A stretch of DNA of 64,000 bases from Wolfiporia cocos. Taxonomy: Eukaryota > Basidiomycota > Agaricomycetes > Polyporales > Phaeolaceae. Made by a program: the position numbers and the translations under genes. Below, in pieces: positions 11,441-23,587 of the stretch. Position 1 is the first letter of the stretch. Each line of letters begins with the position of its first letter. The notes under the pieces were generated by a model. That model searched no databases, was not told where the DNA came from, and saw only the letters and a list, made by a program, of their open reading frames with translations. The stretch spans positions 2,790,001 to 2,854,000 of the forward strand of contig JACCLO010000009.1 in assembly GCA_029448655.1 (NCBI GenBank), read 5' to 3'.

Positions 11441-12790
11441 ATGGAATATTCGTACGAAACTCCGAACGTGGATTTTCGCACTCAAAATCAGAGCGATCAG
11501 TATGTCTACAAGAGTCGAAACCCATTTGTACAGTCGGTAGAAGCTGGTCAGCATGCACAGCAAGCCACCAAAGACGAAGAAGATTTACCGCCATACGAAT
11601 CCGTCCGACATGAGGATATCCAAACATCCGAAAGTCCCCATGCGCTCACACCCACTCAGAACTTCTCTCTTCCTCATTCTGCGCCCGATCATCGTCATTA
11701 CTCACCCCATCAACAACAGTACTCTCCCGGTAACATTCAGCCCCCTTATTTTCCGCCGCAAGTGTCGTCTGGGACCCCTACGACGAACTCTCGACCCTAT
11801 GCAGTTCCTGCGCTCCCCGGTCCTTCGCCGCACCGCCGTGATACCTACGCCCCCTCTAACGTCGCATCATCATCCGCAGGCCGTCAAGCTGCACCGAGCT
11901 CCAGTCAGGAAGCAGGATTCGGTCAGAAGCTGAAGCACTTCGCCGCAGGCGACAGTGTCAGGTCATTGCTGGACCCGCCTCCACCAGGATTTCTGCGCCG
12001 GCTTCCACGCAACTTGCCATACACGCCATTTCGGCCTGCCGTGCTTATAGGGCGTGGCACGAAGCTGTCGAGTGGGTTCCCGCCGCTAGCGCCACAGTGC
12101 GCCACAGTGCCACACCCGTTCTCGACGCATGGCGTGGTTGAGGAGGATTGGCGTCGCTTCGTGCATGATATTGGCGCGGCGGCTTCGCTATCGGGTACGG
12201 AGCGCGTTGTAGCTGCCGTGGCGCCCTTGCCTCTGCATTTGACTATAGTCGGAGGTGTGTTTTTCTTCATGCCAGCGTAAGCTCACCTCATTTGGCGCTG
12301 CTCTCAGGCTTTGTCGTCTCAAAAGTCATAGAAAAGCGCATGAAGCATAATAAGGTGGCTACCATTGGAGAACTGATTGATACTTGGAATCAGGTCAGTG
12401 TCCCTCTCCGTGTAACTTGCGGGCAGACGTGCTCATTTCTCTTCGCAGAAGTACTTTCACCCGCGCTACATGCACGTCGTGCTTGCACGGGGGTGCGTTG
12501 CGTACAGCGGTAGCCCGAATGATTCTCTCCCAGACATGCCAGGGCAGAGAATAATTCATATCGGCCATCATGATAACGGCGACAATTTCTCTGACGATAG
12601 CAGCAGCAGCTTCAGCAACGATAATCCACAAAGCAAGGGTGAGCGCCGGAAGCAAAGAGACCAGGAACGGCACGATCGCAAGGAGCACAGGAGGGAGGAC
12701 AAGGCTCACAAGCAAGAGGAGAAGAGAAGGCGGAAAGAATCTAAGAAGCAGAATTTCAGGCTGGTTGTCTCATACAAGGTGAACAACTAG
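11441..12790 (+). CDS. P family protein 2
   Basis: Three exons, 11441-12254, 12308-12393 and 12449-12790, give 413 residues. The N-terminus carries YKSRNPF, followed by a disordered His/Pro/Gln-rich stretch. The core reads GFGQKLKHFAAGDSV, a DPPPP segment, PPLAPQCATVPHPFSTHGV, then EEDWRRFVHDIG and SGTERVV. The hydrophobic segment before IEKRMKHNK is interrupted by an intron that P gene 1 lacks and P gene 3 has at the same codon. The last exon has the FHPRYMHVVLARG segment, an Asp/Ser stretch, a long Arg/Lys/Glu helix and FRLVVSYK. It faces BTB-C convergently, as P gene 1 faces BTB-A. Function is unknown. The charged helix and acidic stretch are the most likely interaction surfaces. Confidence 0.85.
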
Positions 12791-13230
12791 CACATTGCGC
12801 TAGCTGCCTGATGGGGATGAAGCTCGTGTGGCGCAGGTAGAAGAATACTCATAATACATGATACTGGTAGCGCGTATATAGTATATAGTGCATATCATCT
12901 CGCAAGAGACGTATGGGTGATTTTGTCAATATCAATACCGGGACGCCAGTGGTATGTGGTATGAGCCTGCCGGTCTACTTACACGCTACGCTGTTTGGGC
13001 TAAACTCCCTCACTCGAGTGATTCTGGCAATTTGCTGTCAGGCAAATATTGCGACAGTAATTCATTGAGCGATGATCGTAGCATTGTAGGCACAACTGTA
13101 TCATAGGCTCTCGAAATCTGCACAATGTGCAACCGTGCATCTCCATCTGTGTAGTTTAGCCATAGATGTGAGCGCCATCCTTTGTGAACCAATGGTGTGG
13201 TCGTCATACCTGTAATGTTCGAAACTCGAG
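12791..13230. other. Intergenic region between convergent P gene 2 and BTB-C
   Basis: This is the shared 3' flank of two convergent genes. It contains an A/T-rich TATA-repeat-like stretch near 12875-12900 but nothing that looks coding. Confidence 0.4.
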
Positions 13231-14323
13231 TCACTCAGTCTCGACCTCTTCGAACGTTTTGCTATCCAGGCCAAAGTATGACGGGAGGGCGTCCCATACT
13301 TCTTTCCGGACTTTGAGATCCTTCAATTCGAGAGTCACTCTACATGAAGCGCATACAGCCTGCTCGAGACCCTGCAGGCTTGACTGCTTGCGAATCCAGG
13401 GAATCCGAGAGCACAGGAGTTCAGCACCATTCGTGTGGTATTGGGCATTCTCCATGAGCGTTTTGCGCATCGCCCTGACAGCGTTGAAGCACTTGGTGTG
13501 GCCATGCACCGGTAGAAGATCAAATATTGTGTCTATAGATACAATGGCCTCAGCTCGTAGAATGGCTCGTGCTTCCACGCATCGAAGCTTGTCCTCTAGA
13601 GACAAACACTCCAGGGTTCCGTCTTCTCGCAGAACGCCGGAGAGGATATAAGCAGCATCAAGTCCGCAGCACATCAGAAGAGCTACGGGAAGCATTGAGC
13701 TTGCATTTGTAAGGCGGGCCAGGTTGACCGCAGCAATCGCATCAGTGAGATCCATGGAGAAGTGGACATTGTCCTCGGGATCCAAGAGCAGCCCTGAGTC
13801 GCTGAAAGAATCTGTGAAGAAGGCTTTCAATCGAGCAAGCGCGTCGTTTTCCAAGTCGAGGGCGTGATATTTGTTTCTCATGCGGACTACACTGGCAAGA
13901 AATGCGAAGGATATGTCCGCGCTCGCGATCGGGCGGAGAAGTCTTCGGTTGATTCAGAATCAGACCTTAGACACACTATATGCACGATTCCCGTGTTACT
14001 CACCGACTGCCGTGAAGCAAGGCAGACAGGAAGCAGCGAATATCTTGGCAAGTATCGTCTAGTCGGATTACGGGACAGTCGCAGAACATTTCGCGTTGTT
14101 CTGGCTTAGCGAACGTGAATAGGTCGCGGAAGACTTCGGAACGCTGCGCTAAATGACCTCTATAGACTCGGAACCCCACTCCTTGTGCCACCAGGATGAC
14201 GTTTCCATCTTCATACCATAGATCGTTGTCGCGCTCAAGCTCGCCGACGTCGAGATTGCTTTCAAGCTGATCAGCGGAGTCTGAACCCAAGCGCTGTCTC
14301 TTCAACGGGCGTTCAGACAGCAT
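13231..14323 (-). CDS. BTB-domain protein (BTB-C)
   Basis: Exons 14004-14323 and 13231-13942, phase-2 junction, 343 residues, TGA at 13231-13233. The leader is basic (LKRQRLGSDS) as in the sister genes, then WYEDGNVILVAQGVGFRVYR opens the BTB fold and LAQRSEVFRDLF follows. The second exon has the MRNKYHALDLENDALARLK helix, which corresponds to NKYHIQDLQDNGVARLK in BTB-B. The C-terminus keeps a Cys-x2-Cys pair and WDALPSYFGLD and ends acidic. It is intact, unlike BTB-A. A role as a BTB adaptor is inferred from the fold. It pairs convergently with P gene 2. Confidence 0.85.
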
Positions 14324-15192
14324 GGAGGAAGCTTAGGCTGATCCAGGGTCCCCAGGCGGAAGGCACAATTGAGGTCAGTGGACAGAAGGGATTCGACAAC
14401 TAAAGCAATCCACGAGTGGAACAATGCAGTTCGCGCTCAGCGCGAGGAACGAGCGCTAAGCAGAACTAATGCTTACTAAGCGAGCCAAAGGGCGCGTCAA
14501 CGCGTTTCGTCCCCTCCCACCTCGCCATAAGCACGTCGCAGCCGCCTTTCTCACCCACCCACCCACTCCTTGTGTTAAGCGGTGGTGTAGTCGTGCCACG
14601 CGTTTTCGGCCGTCTACACCACTCCTCGACGCACGAGAGAGCTGGTCCCTCCCGCGTCGTCCCGTTCAGAGTTCCGGCTCGCGAGAATTCGCGTCCCGGA
14701 CAACTCACTCCTCGCGCTCAACACCACAACCGGAACTCGCGTGCACTGCGATTCGCGGTATGGGCTATAGGCGGATATCCTGTTGCGTGACGTCACGCGT
14801 TCGATTTGCGAGAAGTTCAACTTTCGCACCCAAGCGTTACACGTTGAGGTTCAGCACACAAGCCTGGTTCAGGTGTCTGAGAGAAGAGCGATGTACGCAT
14901 GTATGATCAAGAATGGACATGAAGGATTGCTGTAGTGATCATAATACTACAACGGCCTGTGAACGAAACGAAGCTAGGCGGGATGACCCCGTAGTAAAGT
15001 CTCTCGCAGCCCCCGAGGAAAAGGCGCCAAGCCAAGTATCTAGAAAAGAGGAATATAAGCAAGAGCATAACGAACAGCCCTAACAAATAGTATCAGAAAA
15101 GCCAATATTTGCAGATCCCGTCCGCGCACGGATCCATTCGACTCGGACTGGAACACATCAAGACGACATGATCCAGGCACGCCTTCTATATC
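14324..15192. other. Intergenic region, no supported gene
   Basis: A 145-codon frame at 14469-14906 (+) is rich in Arg, Cys and Ser, overlaps an equally open minus-strand frame, and has no neighbour or splice support. I regard it as chance. The region likely includes the BTB-C promoter. Confidence 0.4.
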
Positions 15193-15874
15193 CTAGATGG
15201 GATGCAGGAGGGAGTCGTTTGGGATGCACGGACAGACATTCAAAGAAGGGATGAACTTGATTTCATCCAGTAATTCGAATGCTTTGGATACGTACCTACT
15301 GACACAATGCAGACGCTCTTGACGAGTACTACGTAGCAAATAAAAATGCCCCTTGCACAAAAATCTGCGTGTAAGACGATCAGTGACCGGTTCGGTAAGG
15401 AGACCGAGAAGATCAGGATTGAGAGTTTTGGTATAATGGTTGTCCACAAGGAGCACAACGTCTCCTTTCGGAAGCAGAACTGAATGGTTGGATCATCACA
15501 ATACAACGAGCAATAATATGCTCGTTGAAGCTAGGAGGAAGATTTACTCACCGTAGACAGCGTAGACGTCAAGCCGCTGCCGCGGGTGCGCGCTATATAC
15601 CGGGGCAGCTGTACAGCTGCAGAACTCCGCTCTAATATCTGCACAAATTTAAAACTCCGTGTCAAGTCCTCCGATGCGGTCTGCCACTCTCGTCTTGTCT
15701 CTTACTTTTTGACTGCGACGTGTTCGACGCGTTATGAACCGTCACGCCATTCGTCGGTGCTGTGTCTGTTATCGAGCCTGATGTCGCTCTGTTTGCATAT
15801 CGTTGCTGTCGTGGCTCATACTGTGTGAGTTCTGTTCTTTGTCGATGCATCTCGCTATGAAGATTGTTGTCCAT
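15193..15874 (-). CDS. Small spliced orphan protein
   Basis: Three exons in agreeing phases: 15706-15874, 15552-15638 and 15193-15479, giving 180 residues from the ATG at 15872-15874. Donors are GTAAGA and GTGAGT, and acceptors are TGCAG and TTCAG. The first exon is polar and disordered (Gln, Arg, Thr, Asn). The second and third encode a compact Cys-containing segment (FCSCTAAPVYS) followed by RLDVYAVYVLLPKGDVVLLV, a beta-rich pattern, and an Arg/Leu-rich helix. The C-terminus is uncertain, because a donor GTACGT near 15286 and an acceptor coinciding with the stop codon would allow a slightly shorter ending. I do not recognise the protein. Splice agreement across three exons is the main evidence that it is a gene. 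Confidence 0.55.
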
Positions 15875-16856
15875 AACATTCGAGTTGGCGACCTACTGAG
15901 CCGCACTCATCACATGCATCACCAACGGAGCTTCTCTTCCTTTCGCTGCCGTCACCATATAATTCTGACATCATCGATTTGGCAGATTTTTCACGCCTGT
16001 TTTCGACGTGAGTATACGAAGATTCTGTCTCCTGTCTTCAGGACGAAATTCTAGCGGGCGACAAGCGTCGCTTGGATGTGCCCATTGCTAGCATACACCA
16101 CCCTCTGAAGACTTGATCCCACATATACCGTGCTACTTATCTCGTAACGCTGACGAGATAATCTTGCGGTAGGCGCGTAAAATGTCAGGCTGGGTTCACA
16201 TCTAAAGGTAAGTTTTTCTTTCTATCACCACCGCTCCCTGGCCACGACCTATCTCGTGCCGATGATTTCTATAAAGCATATGTCCGATTTCTGCATGAAG
16301 GACATCGTATGTTCGCTGAGGCTCTCTCGTTCTCCATATTATCTCATTTCAGCCTTACTGATGCGAGATCTCCCAGTGTATTTTATTACTGTGCGTGCGT
16401 GAGCACGAGCATAAGGTTCCATTGGTCCTGTTGGTCGTGAAGTTACTTGGTTTTCAACCTGTATTCCTTACTTCTCATAATATATCATCTATGTCTTCGC
16501 ATCAGTGTCGTCTAGCTAGAGTAGTAGGTCACAGTGCTTTTAAGCCATGAGGAGGACGGGTACCCGACATCCCTGTACGCAATCTGTATGTCGGGGTTTG
16601 CAGGTTTTTATTCGGCTATGGCTCCGCGTCATCCGTACCCCGCGATTGTCATCAACCTTTCCCCACACCGCCACGCCGATGACATTGACCTCGGCCTCGA
16701 GCTCCTTGGATGAACTTTGAGGATCGCATACGCTTGTTTTGCGATATCGGTGCCCTTGAGAATTGACTCTGAGCTTTTGGCACCGACTCGTCTTTGGTGA
16801 AACCTCTGAATCGGACGCGCCCAAGTCTCACTGCTGCGGCCTACACCGTGCTTGAC
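15875..16856. other. Intergenic region between divergent genes
   Basis: This lies between the orphan gene (-) and the phosphatase gene (+). It is T- and C-rich in places, as promoters of basidiomycete genes often are. I see no coding signal. Confidence 0.4.
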
Positions 16857-18956
16857 ATGAGCTTCGACATTTCCGACGGCTCTCGGCGCGCACAAGGTGC
16901 CCTTGATACCGTAGATCTATATTCATACGCGGATAGCTCGCGCTCGACTACACCCGACCCGGCGGACCTCTTGGAGCGCACCAACGACGACGACGGCAAT
17001 GCGTTCGCGGGCATTGGGCTTCTCCCTGAGGAAGTGTATGACAGGAGCATGAATCGCTGGCGAGCTGCCATACGTCGTAGGGTGCGCAGGAACGTCGAGT
17101 GGGAGTCGAACGTACTTGCTAAGATGCAGGTGAGCCGACTGTCCACGTTACTACACTACAAAAGGCACCGCTCTTTGCGTGGACCTGCTCACAATTGCCG
17201 TCTACGAGACATATTGCGGATATATGATGGGTTTAAGTCCGACCTAGATTCTAGCTCACCGATAATTCGCAGAAATTTGTGCGCCGTCCCGCCCTTGATG
17301 TATACTTCGTGTATACGTCCTCACTCGGAACACATACGTTCTTCATGATATCGCTACCCACATTTGTATTTTTGGGGTATGGTGATACCATACGAGGGTA
17401 TGTACCTTGTTCCGTCTTACGCTCAACGGTCTTCGTATGCTGCCGCTCATTGCTGCGTGTTGTGGATATGTTACCTCGCACAGGTTGCTGATGGTGCTCG
17501 CATTTGGCGTATATGCTGCATCATTTGTGAAGGATACAGTCTGCTCTCCCAGGCCTCTCGCACCGCCTGTGACACGGTTGAGTGAGTGAACATTACTGTC
17601 AGTTTCAACAAATGCTGAGGAGAATGCCAGCTATCGGAAGCCACCACCTAGAATACGGCTTTCCTTCGACTCATGCAACGAACAGCGTATCCATTGCGCT
17701 ATTCTGCTACACCCTTCTGCGTCAGTGTTACGAATCACCCGCCAGTGCATTCTCTTCCCTCGCGGATATGATCCAGGCTCCTGTTATGAATGTGCCCGAA
17801 AACACGCCTATTGAACCGCTGATCTCCGCGACGACCTATTACATTTTGTCAGGAGTGCTGCTCTTCTACGTCCTTTCCATCGTTTATGGAAGGCTGTACA
17901 CGGGCATGCATTCTTTCACTGACTGTATTTTTGGCGTTGCACTGGGTGCTGCCATATGGGCTGTGAACCTTGTTTCCACTGTTCCTTTGCATGCGTGGAT
18001 CACGAACTCTGGTTGGGTAGGTGAGCAAATTTTTCACTAACTGCTGAGTATGAAGAATGAAACTTGAAACAGTACCTGGCGTAACGGTTCCACTGTGCCT
18101 GCTGATGGTTCACTGGCACCCGCAGCCAGTGGACGACTGTCCATGCTTTGAAGACGCAATCGCGTTCATTTCTGTGATTATGGGAGAGATATTGTCGCGC
18201 TGGTATATGCTGCGCAATGGCTACGACGATAGCTATTTTGTGCGAGTACAACCAGGGCAGCCGTGGGGGCCTTGGTATGATGCACTCACATGGTGGTCTG
18301 TAGTGGCGGTGAAGATGATCGTAGGTATGGTTGACTTATTCAATCGCAAGAATGCATCCTTCACTTTTGCACTATAGGCATTCTTGTCATCTTCATGTGG
18401 CGCATTTTTGCGAAGACGGCATCGCATCTTATCCTACCGCCAATCTTCCGCTTGCTTGCGCAGGCGTTTACCCTCCCTCGCCGGCGCTTTTACACGCCCG
18501 CAACGGACTACAAGAACGTGCCGCCGGAGAAGGGCCTGAATCCCATTCCATCCGTAATCGACCTACCACGAATGATGGAGGTGGAGATGGACGGCGGTGG
18601 TGCAACGAGCAATAGCCTCAGCATCCCGGGATACAGATCTCGCGGAATTTACGGCGAAAGGAGTGTCAAGCAGAGGGGTGCCAAAGGACGAACAACAGGC
18701 CCGAACTCGCTCGACGCGCGAAAATCGCAGACGGATCTGGGTTCGGAGGAGTATGGCGAGCGACAGGACGAGGTGGTCAAGCATTATGATGCAGATGGTT
18801 AGTCACGATGTGTCCCTGTGCATCATAACGTATATCTGATAGCCCAATCTTGCAGTGCTCACCAAGGTCATCGTTTACTGCGGCATTGGAATGCTCGCGT
18901 GCGGGGTTATACCTGTCATGTTCGAGGCGCTCGGCTGGGGTCTGCGGGTCAATTGA
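16857..18956 (+). CDS. LCB3: Dihydrosphingosine-1-phosphate phosphatase (PAP2 superfamily)
   Basis: Seven exons: 16857-17129, 17273-17397, 17484-17581, 17631-18020, 18073-18324, 18378-18797, 18856-18956; 552 residues. The enzyme removes phosphate from long-chain base phosphates, feeding ceramide synthesis, and acts in the ER membrane. All three PAP2 signature blocks are present: K149 to R156-P157 (KDTVCSPRP), PSTH at 177-180, and R253 with H259 and D263 (GRLYTGMHSFTD). Multiple hydrophobic segments flank these. The region CPCFEDAIAFISV after the third block is typical of the LCB3/YSR2 type and separates it from general lipid phosphatases. The insert of about 100 polar residues before the last membrane segment is disordered. 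The start at 16857 was chosen over 16794, which would add an unlikely leader. The splice at 17581/17631 restores TIGSHHLEYGFPSTH exactly. Confidence 0.93.
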
Positions 18957-19434
18957 GCATAGATTCCTTGATACCGCTTTCCACATATGCATGAGGTGAT
19001 TGGGCTTTCTTACAGCCTCAGCTGGCCTCAGGTCCTATTCTATTCTACGACCCAATATACCATGTACTGCCTTTCCGTTACTTGGCCACATCCCTTCCGT
19101 CCGAAATTGCCCGGGTAGCGCGTCGAAACAGAGACGCGTCATAAATCTCGGCACCGGCAATCACGCGCGTCTATTGTATATCGACTTCGAGTCCTACGTA
19201 GACAAGACAAGTCTGAGTAATATTACGAGCATAGTCTTGAGCCATTCAAGCCGCAACTTCGTGGTCGGGAACTAGGCTTCTACTATTTTCCAACGCCTTC
19301 CCCCCATGATTCAGGTAAGGACTTATACGGAGCTTACGTAAGCGTGGGAGTACCTGCGATGCGCGGCGCTTGTACACCTTTTCTTAACTTTCACCTCATT
19401 GCAATCATCCGCAGCTTTACGACCAACCTCCATT
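18957..19434. other. Intergenic region upstream of the bZIP gene
   Basis: Separates two same-strand genes. No coding or RNA feature is visible. Confidence 0.4.
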
Positions 19435-21584
19435 ATGCTCGTCGACAACCCAATACCTTCTGGATTTGCCCTCAACTCGGCTTTTGAGGACTTCTTTAAC
19501 ATGGAGTTCTTCGCAGGGCCTTCCAACGCCGCCACAAGCACCACCGGTGGGTCTCCCCGCTCGGATGCCTCGCCCTCCAATTCCTTTTCGACCCTTCCCC
19601 CCACTCCTCCGAACGCTTTCCTCCCGGACACTGCCATGGATACGACAATGAGCCAGTTTCTTGACTTTCCGCTCGATGACGACTTCTCTAAGCTCGACCT
19701 CCCCGCGCCCCTCGCGGCGCCAGGCTTTGATTTCCTTGGCGCCTTCTCAGCCGCCTCCGCAACCGAGATATCCAGTCCCGATTCGGGCTCCTCTGCCTCA
19801 GCACCCGCCTCTGCTCTCGGCGAATCGCCTAGTAGTATAGACCCTCAGCTCGTAACCACACCCTCGTCGGCGCAGCAGTCCTTGAGCGATGCTGGCGATC
19901 TGGAAGAGAATGAAGACGACGACGACGAGGAAGAAGAACACGACGACGGCGCTAGCGTCGCTGAGGCGTATGATCATGAGATGGGCATCGTGCCTGTTAA
20001 GGTTGGTGGCCGAGGAAAAGCCAACCGCAGGGGAACTGTCCAGTCGGGTGGAGTCGTCAAACGGGCGGGCAGCGAGAAGAAGGAGAACAAGCCTTCTAAT
20101 ATGCTGAGCACCACTTCCGCCGAGCCTGACGATTGGCGACCGAGTCCCGAAGAGTACAAGAAGATGACTAGCAAGGAGAAGCGTCAACTCAGGAACAAGA
20201 TCAGTGCCAGGAATTTCCGGGTGCGAAGAAAGGGTAAGTATCATTGCTTCGCAACTCCCGTGTCACTTGAGTTGACTGTTTACATTAGAGTACATCAACA
20301 CCCTCGAGGGAGACATCGCTGAGCGCGATCGTCTCATCGATGCCATTCGCACTGAACTTGGAAGCACAAAGTCCGAAAACATCGCTCTTCGTCAAGAAAT
20401 CACCGCTCTCAAGAAGGCGCTCCTTGAAGGCCGCGGGCGCCCCGACACCCCCATTCTTCCCCCGCCCGCACCTCTCCCGGCCGTCCCCGCATCCGTGCTG
20501 GCCGCCGGCGCGAACTCGAATTCTGCGTCGACACCGGCGCCGCCGAAGAGCCCACTGCTGACGCCAAATACGCAGAAGGACATGCCCATCTCGCCGCGCA
20601 TGGGTGGGCGCGGCTTCTGGGGCGGTGCTGCCAGTGCCGGGCTCGGATTTGGTGGATTCACGCCCGTTCATACGACCCTCGTGCCCGAGTTGGGCAGCAT
20701 GCTGTCTGGCAAACCGCTTGCGGGCCCGGCAAATGGGCGGCGGAGTCCATCGCTACAGGAGAACATCAACCCAATGCTCAACGGGGCCTCGGACAAGAGC
20801 AAAGAACAGCAGCCGCAGCAACCGCAGCAATTGGGCTCGCTCGACGCGTTCATGGACATGAATCCGTTCTCGATGAAGGCGCTCGACCCGTGCGTAGATG
20901 CATGAATGTTATTAGTCACTTCTGACGTATGCTGTGTGCCACACTAGATACCGGATGCAATTGTGGCGCAACATGGCCGCACAGCAGCATTACCGCCAGC
21001 ACCAAGCTCAGCAACAGCAATCGAACACGAGTCCAAGCCCGAGCCCGCTTTCGAGTCCCTCTGGGCTCGCGAGCGGCCTACGTCCACACTACTTTGCGAA
21101 GCAGGGTCCGGTGCTCAGCTCGTTACTTTCGGGCAAGTCCGCTGCGAGCGCCTATCCCACGCCACCCAACTCTCCCCCTTTGGCCGCGTCTCTCCCATCA
21201 TCGTCATCCTCCGTGGGCAACAAGAGCTCGCAGACACCTACGCCGCAACAAGCGATGCTCGCGTCGATGGCTTCTCAGACTCTTGTTCGCAAACTTGGCT
21301 CGGCATTCTGGGATGCGTTCTCTGCGCGCCCGTCTGGTGCCGCTGGCAGCCGCCGTGCTCAAGAGCTCGACGCAGAGAAGGTTCGGCGTGTTATCGAGGG
21401 CAGCGCGGTGCTGCGCGTCGTCGATGTCGAGCCGCAAGCTCAAGCTACCCAGCGCATTACGACGCCGCAGCAGTCGCCGGTGTTGCGCCCTACACAGGCG
21501 CAGAGCCAGTCGTCAGAGAGGAAGTGCAACATCACAGACTTGCTGGAAGAGTCCATGCGCACCCTGAGCTTGGGCAAGAAGTAA
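19435..21584 (+). CDS. bZIP transcription factor
   Basis: Three exons, 19435-20233, 20289-20889, 20948-21584, giving 678 residues. The true ATG is at 19435 (MLVDNPIPSGF); the frame upstream has no ATG. The N-terminal half is rich in Ser, Pro and Asp with an acidic run (Asp/Glu 150s), consistent with an activation region. The basic region reads KEKRQLRNKISARNFRVRRK with the invariant Asn and Arg spaced seven apart, and continues across intron 1 into a leucine zipper with heptads (YINTLEGDIAERDRLIDAI, then ENIALRQEITALKKALL). The C-terminal half is Pro/Ala/Ser-rich, with a conserved-looking MNPFSMKALDPYRMQLWRN element spanning the second intron. Nuclear DNA-binding activity is well supported by the domain. 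The target genes cannot be read from the sequence. Confidence 0.92.
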
Positions 21585-23587
21585 GGACATGCATTGTCGT
21601 CCGTTTCACCCCTCCCAAAGCGTACAGAATCCAGAACGAAGGTGATATGCGTGTCGCGCTTGTACCATATGGACATCATCCCCGATTTTGAACCTCTGCC
21701 ACCTTGCGATCAATTCGATTTCATCAACGCCTCTCGTTGCTCTCCGCCTATTTAATTTCTCGCTCCTTGCATCTTGCTATATCATCTGCGACTACCTCCC
21801 CTGAACATCTCACTCCCTGCTCACGGTCACTATTATCCGCCAGACCTCCGCCTCCTGCTCGCCCAGCCGGTCTTTTTGATCCCCGCCTTGCGTACTGTAT
21901 ACTGTCCTGCCCCCCAAGGCCTCATGCCCTTAATTTAGTGCATACTCTGCTGATAGCCGCAAGTTGTAACCAGCATCAGCAGTGTAAAATCTGTTCACAT
22001 AGATATCGGAAATGTAGGTATAAGCCGATTACCGCTACAATCAGAAACTGTCCACAATCAAAGGCAATCAGCGTGCTCTCCTGTTGCTGTCTCTTGAAGA
22101 TCAGTAATTGCTTTTGACTTTATGTCTCCTGGCTAAGTTAAGCTCATGAATAAGCTTCTCGAGGAAGGAAGGCACTCGTTCAAGTTTTGCGGTAGGAGAA
22201 TTAACATTTCGAACTGCAGGCCGTAGTTGGGACAGATACTGGCCTGACTCAGGGCTCGTTCAGCTCCTCAACGGCAAATATTTTGCTAGTCCACATTATG
22301 TATAGGGTAATCAGGCGAGAGTATATCCTGCTATGATGCATTTTGCTCCGAGACTAGATTAGTGGTGTTCATGCACTTCTCAATATCTCAGCTGCGGGAA
22401 AACATTGCAGCAGGTGAATTTTGGTTCTACATTGACAGGACTCTTTATAGCCTGTGTGATACCAGATCTGCATATGCACCAGACCCTTCATCATTCATGC
22501 ATGCATCTAGCCTATCGCTCAATGTCTTGAGAATCTCAGACGGTCCAACGAACTCAGCCAGTGTTATCTCAAATTCTTTGACGAACTATGCTGACAGCCA
22601 TGTTTAGCAGCAACAGAAATGATGCAACTCGAAGATGGTGAGGCACCGTACCGACAGTTGTCCTCACGGTGCTACGTATTTCGATAGTACTAAATGCTCC
22701 TGGCACTGGTGCCGCTAGATTCAAGATTCAAGAGAGAAGTCATCGGAAGTTTTGAGTCAACTTCATGAAGTGAAAAGGCTCTGCCGAAATGTAGCACTGA
22801 TATGATAATGATGACCACAAAGCACGCAGGTCACTCTGCTGGTTGCAGCCATTGTGACTGGCATCCGCACTCCTCACCGGTCACCCCGCACCAAGCAGCA
22901 ACATTTGCACATGTAATATCTCTGCGAGAGCTATCATGGAGGTCTGAATAGTTTGCATTCCCGAGACGAATCATGGCGGATCGTACAATCGATGGCTTCG
23001 AATCATACACTCATCCACGTGTCAATAGATTCATGCTTGCGATTCACTTTCCTCACTTTGTTATGCCAGAGAGACGTAGGCATTTGACGACGGGTCACAT
23101 CTGTTGGCGAGCTGAAGGGGAAGGGGGCGTCGCTATGAGAGTTTGAATACAAGTGCCCTGTCAGTATCTTGGTGATTGTACGCAATCAATATTTGATTCC
23201 AAAAATCTTAGTCCGACATCTGTCTTCCGAAAGACCCGATATTCTCATTCTCATTTTGGGCGTTGACAGTGCCACGATCGCCTTTAACGTGCGGCGGGGG
23301 TAGGGTGAGTGTGGCCAAATCTACAATTAGGCGCTTGTCTCCCTGCTGCCGCTTGCCCCTTGTTGTATTTCACATCTTAACGCTTTCCTTACTACGCTGT
23401 GAATGCGCAAACGAGTTCGGGATTACAACACCCTATCCTCGATTTACCAAGCCTGGCACAAACTCATATGGTCAGCGCAGTCAGCCAGTAGTATAACATT
23501 GTCCTCGTCCTCGTCCATCTAGCACTTGACACGATTCACTAGAACCTCCACAGAATGCAGTTGCGCTCGAGCGGAGAGTATTGTCAT
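21585..23587. other. Long intergenic region between convergent genes
   Basis: About 2 kb between the bZIP gene (+) and P gene 3 (-). The first 500 bp is pyrimidine-rich and probably 3' UTR or flank. Short open frames at 21704-22117 and 22362-22607 have no splice or homology support. Confidence 0.45.

Noticed and set aside
14466..14906. 145-codon open frame on the plus strand with an overlapping minus-strand frame
   Set aside because: Arg/Ser/Cys-rich composition, no splice continuity, no similarity to neighbours; looks like chance.
17582..17622. Shorter intron in the phosphatase gene using the AG at 17619
   Set aside because: It would insert residues before the PSTH block, while the AG at 17630 gives a 49-bp intron and the exact conserved sequence.
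19399..19434. Upstream extension of the bZIP protein
   Set aside because: The first codon there is TTG, not ATG; the ATG at 19435 is the first proper start.
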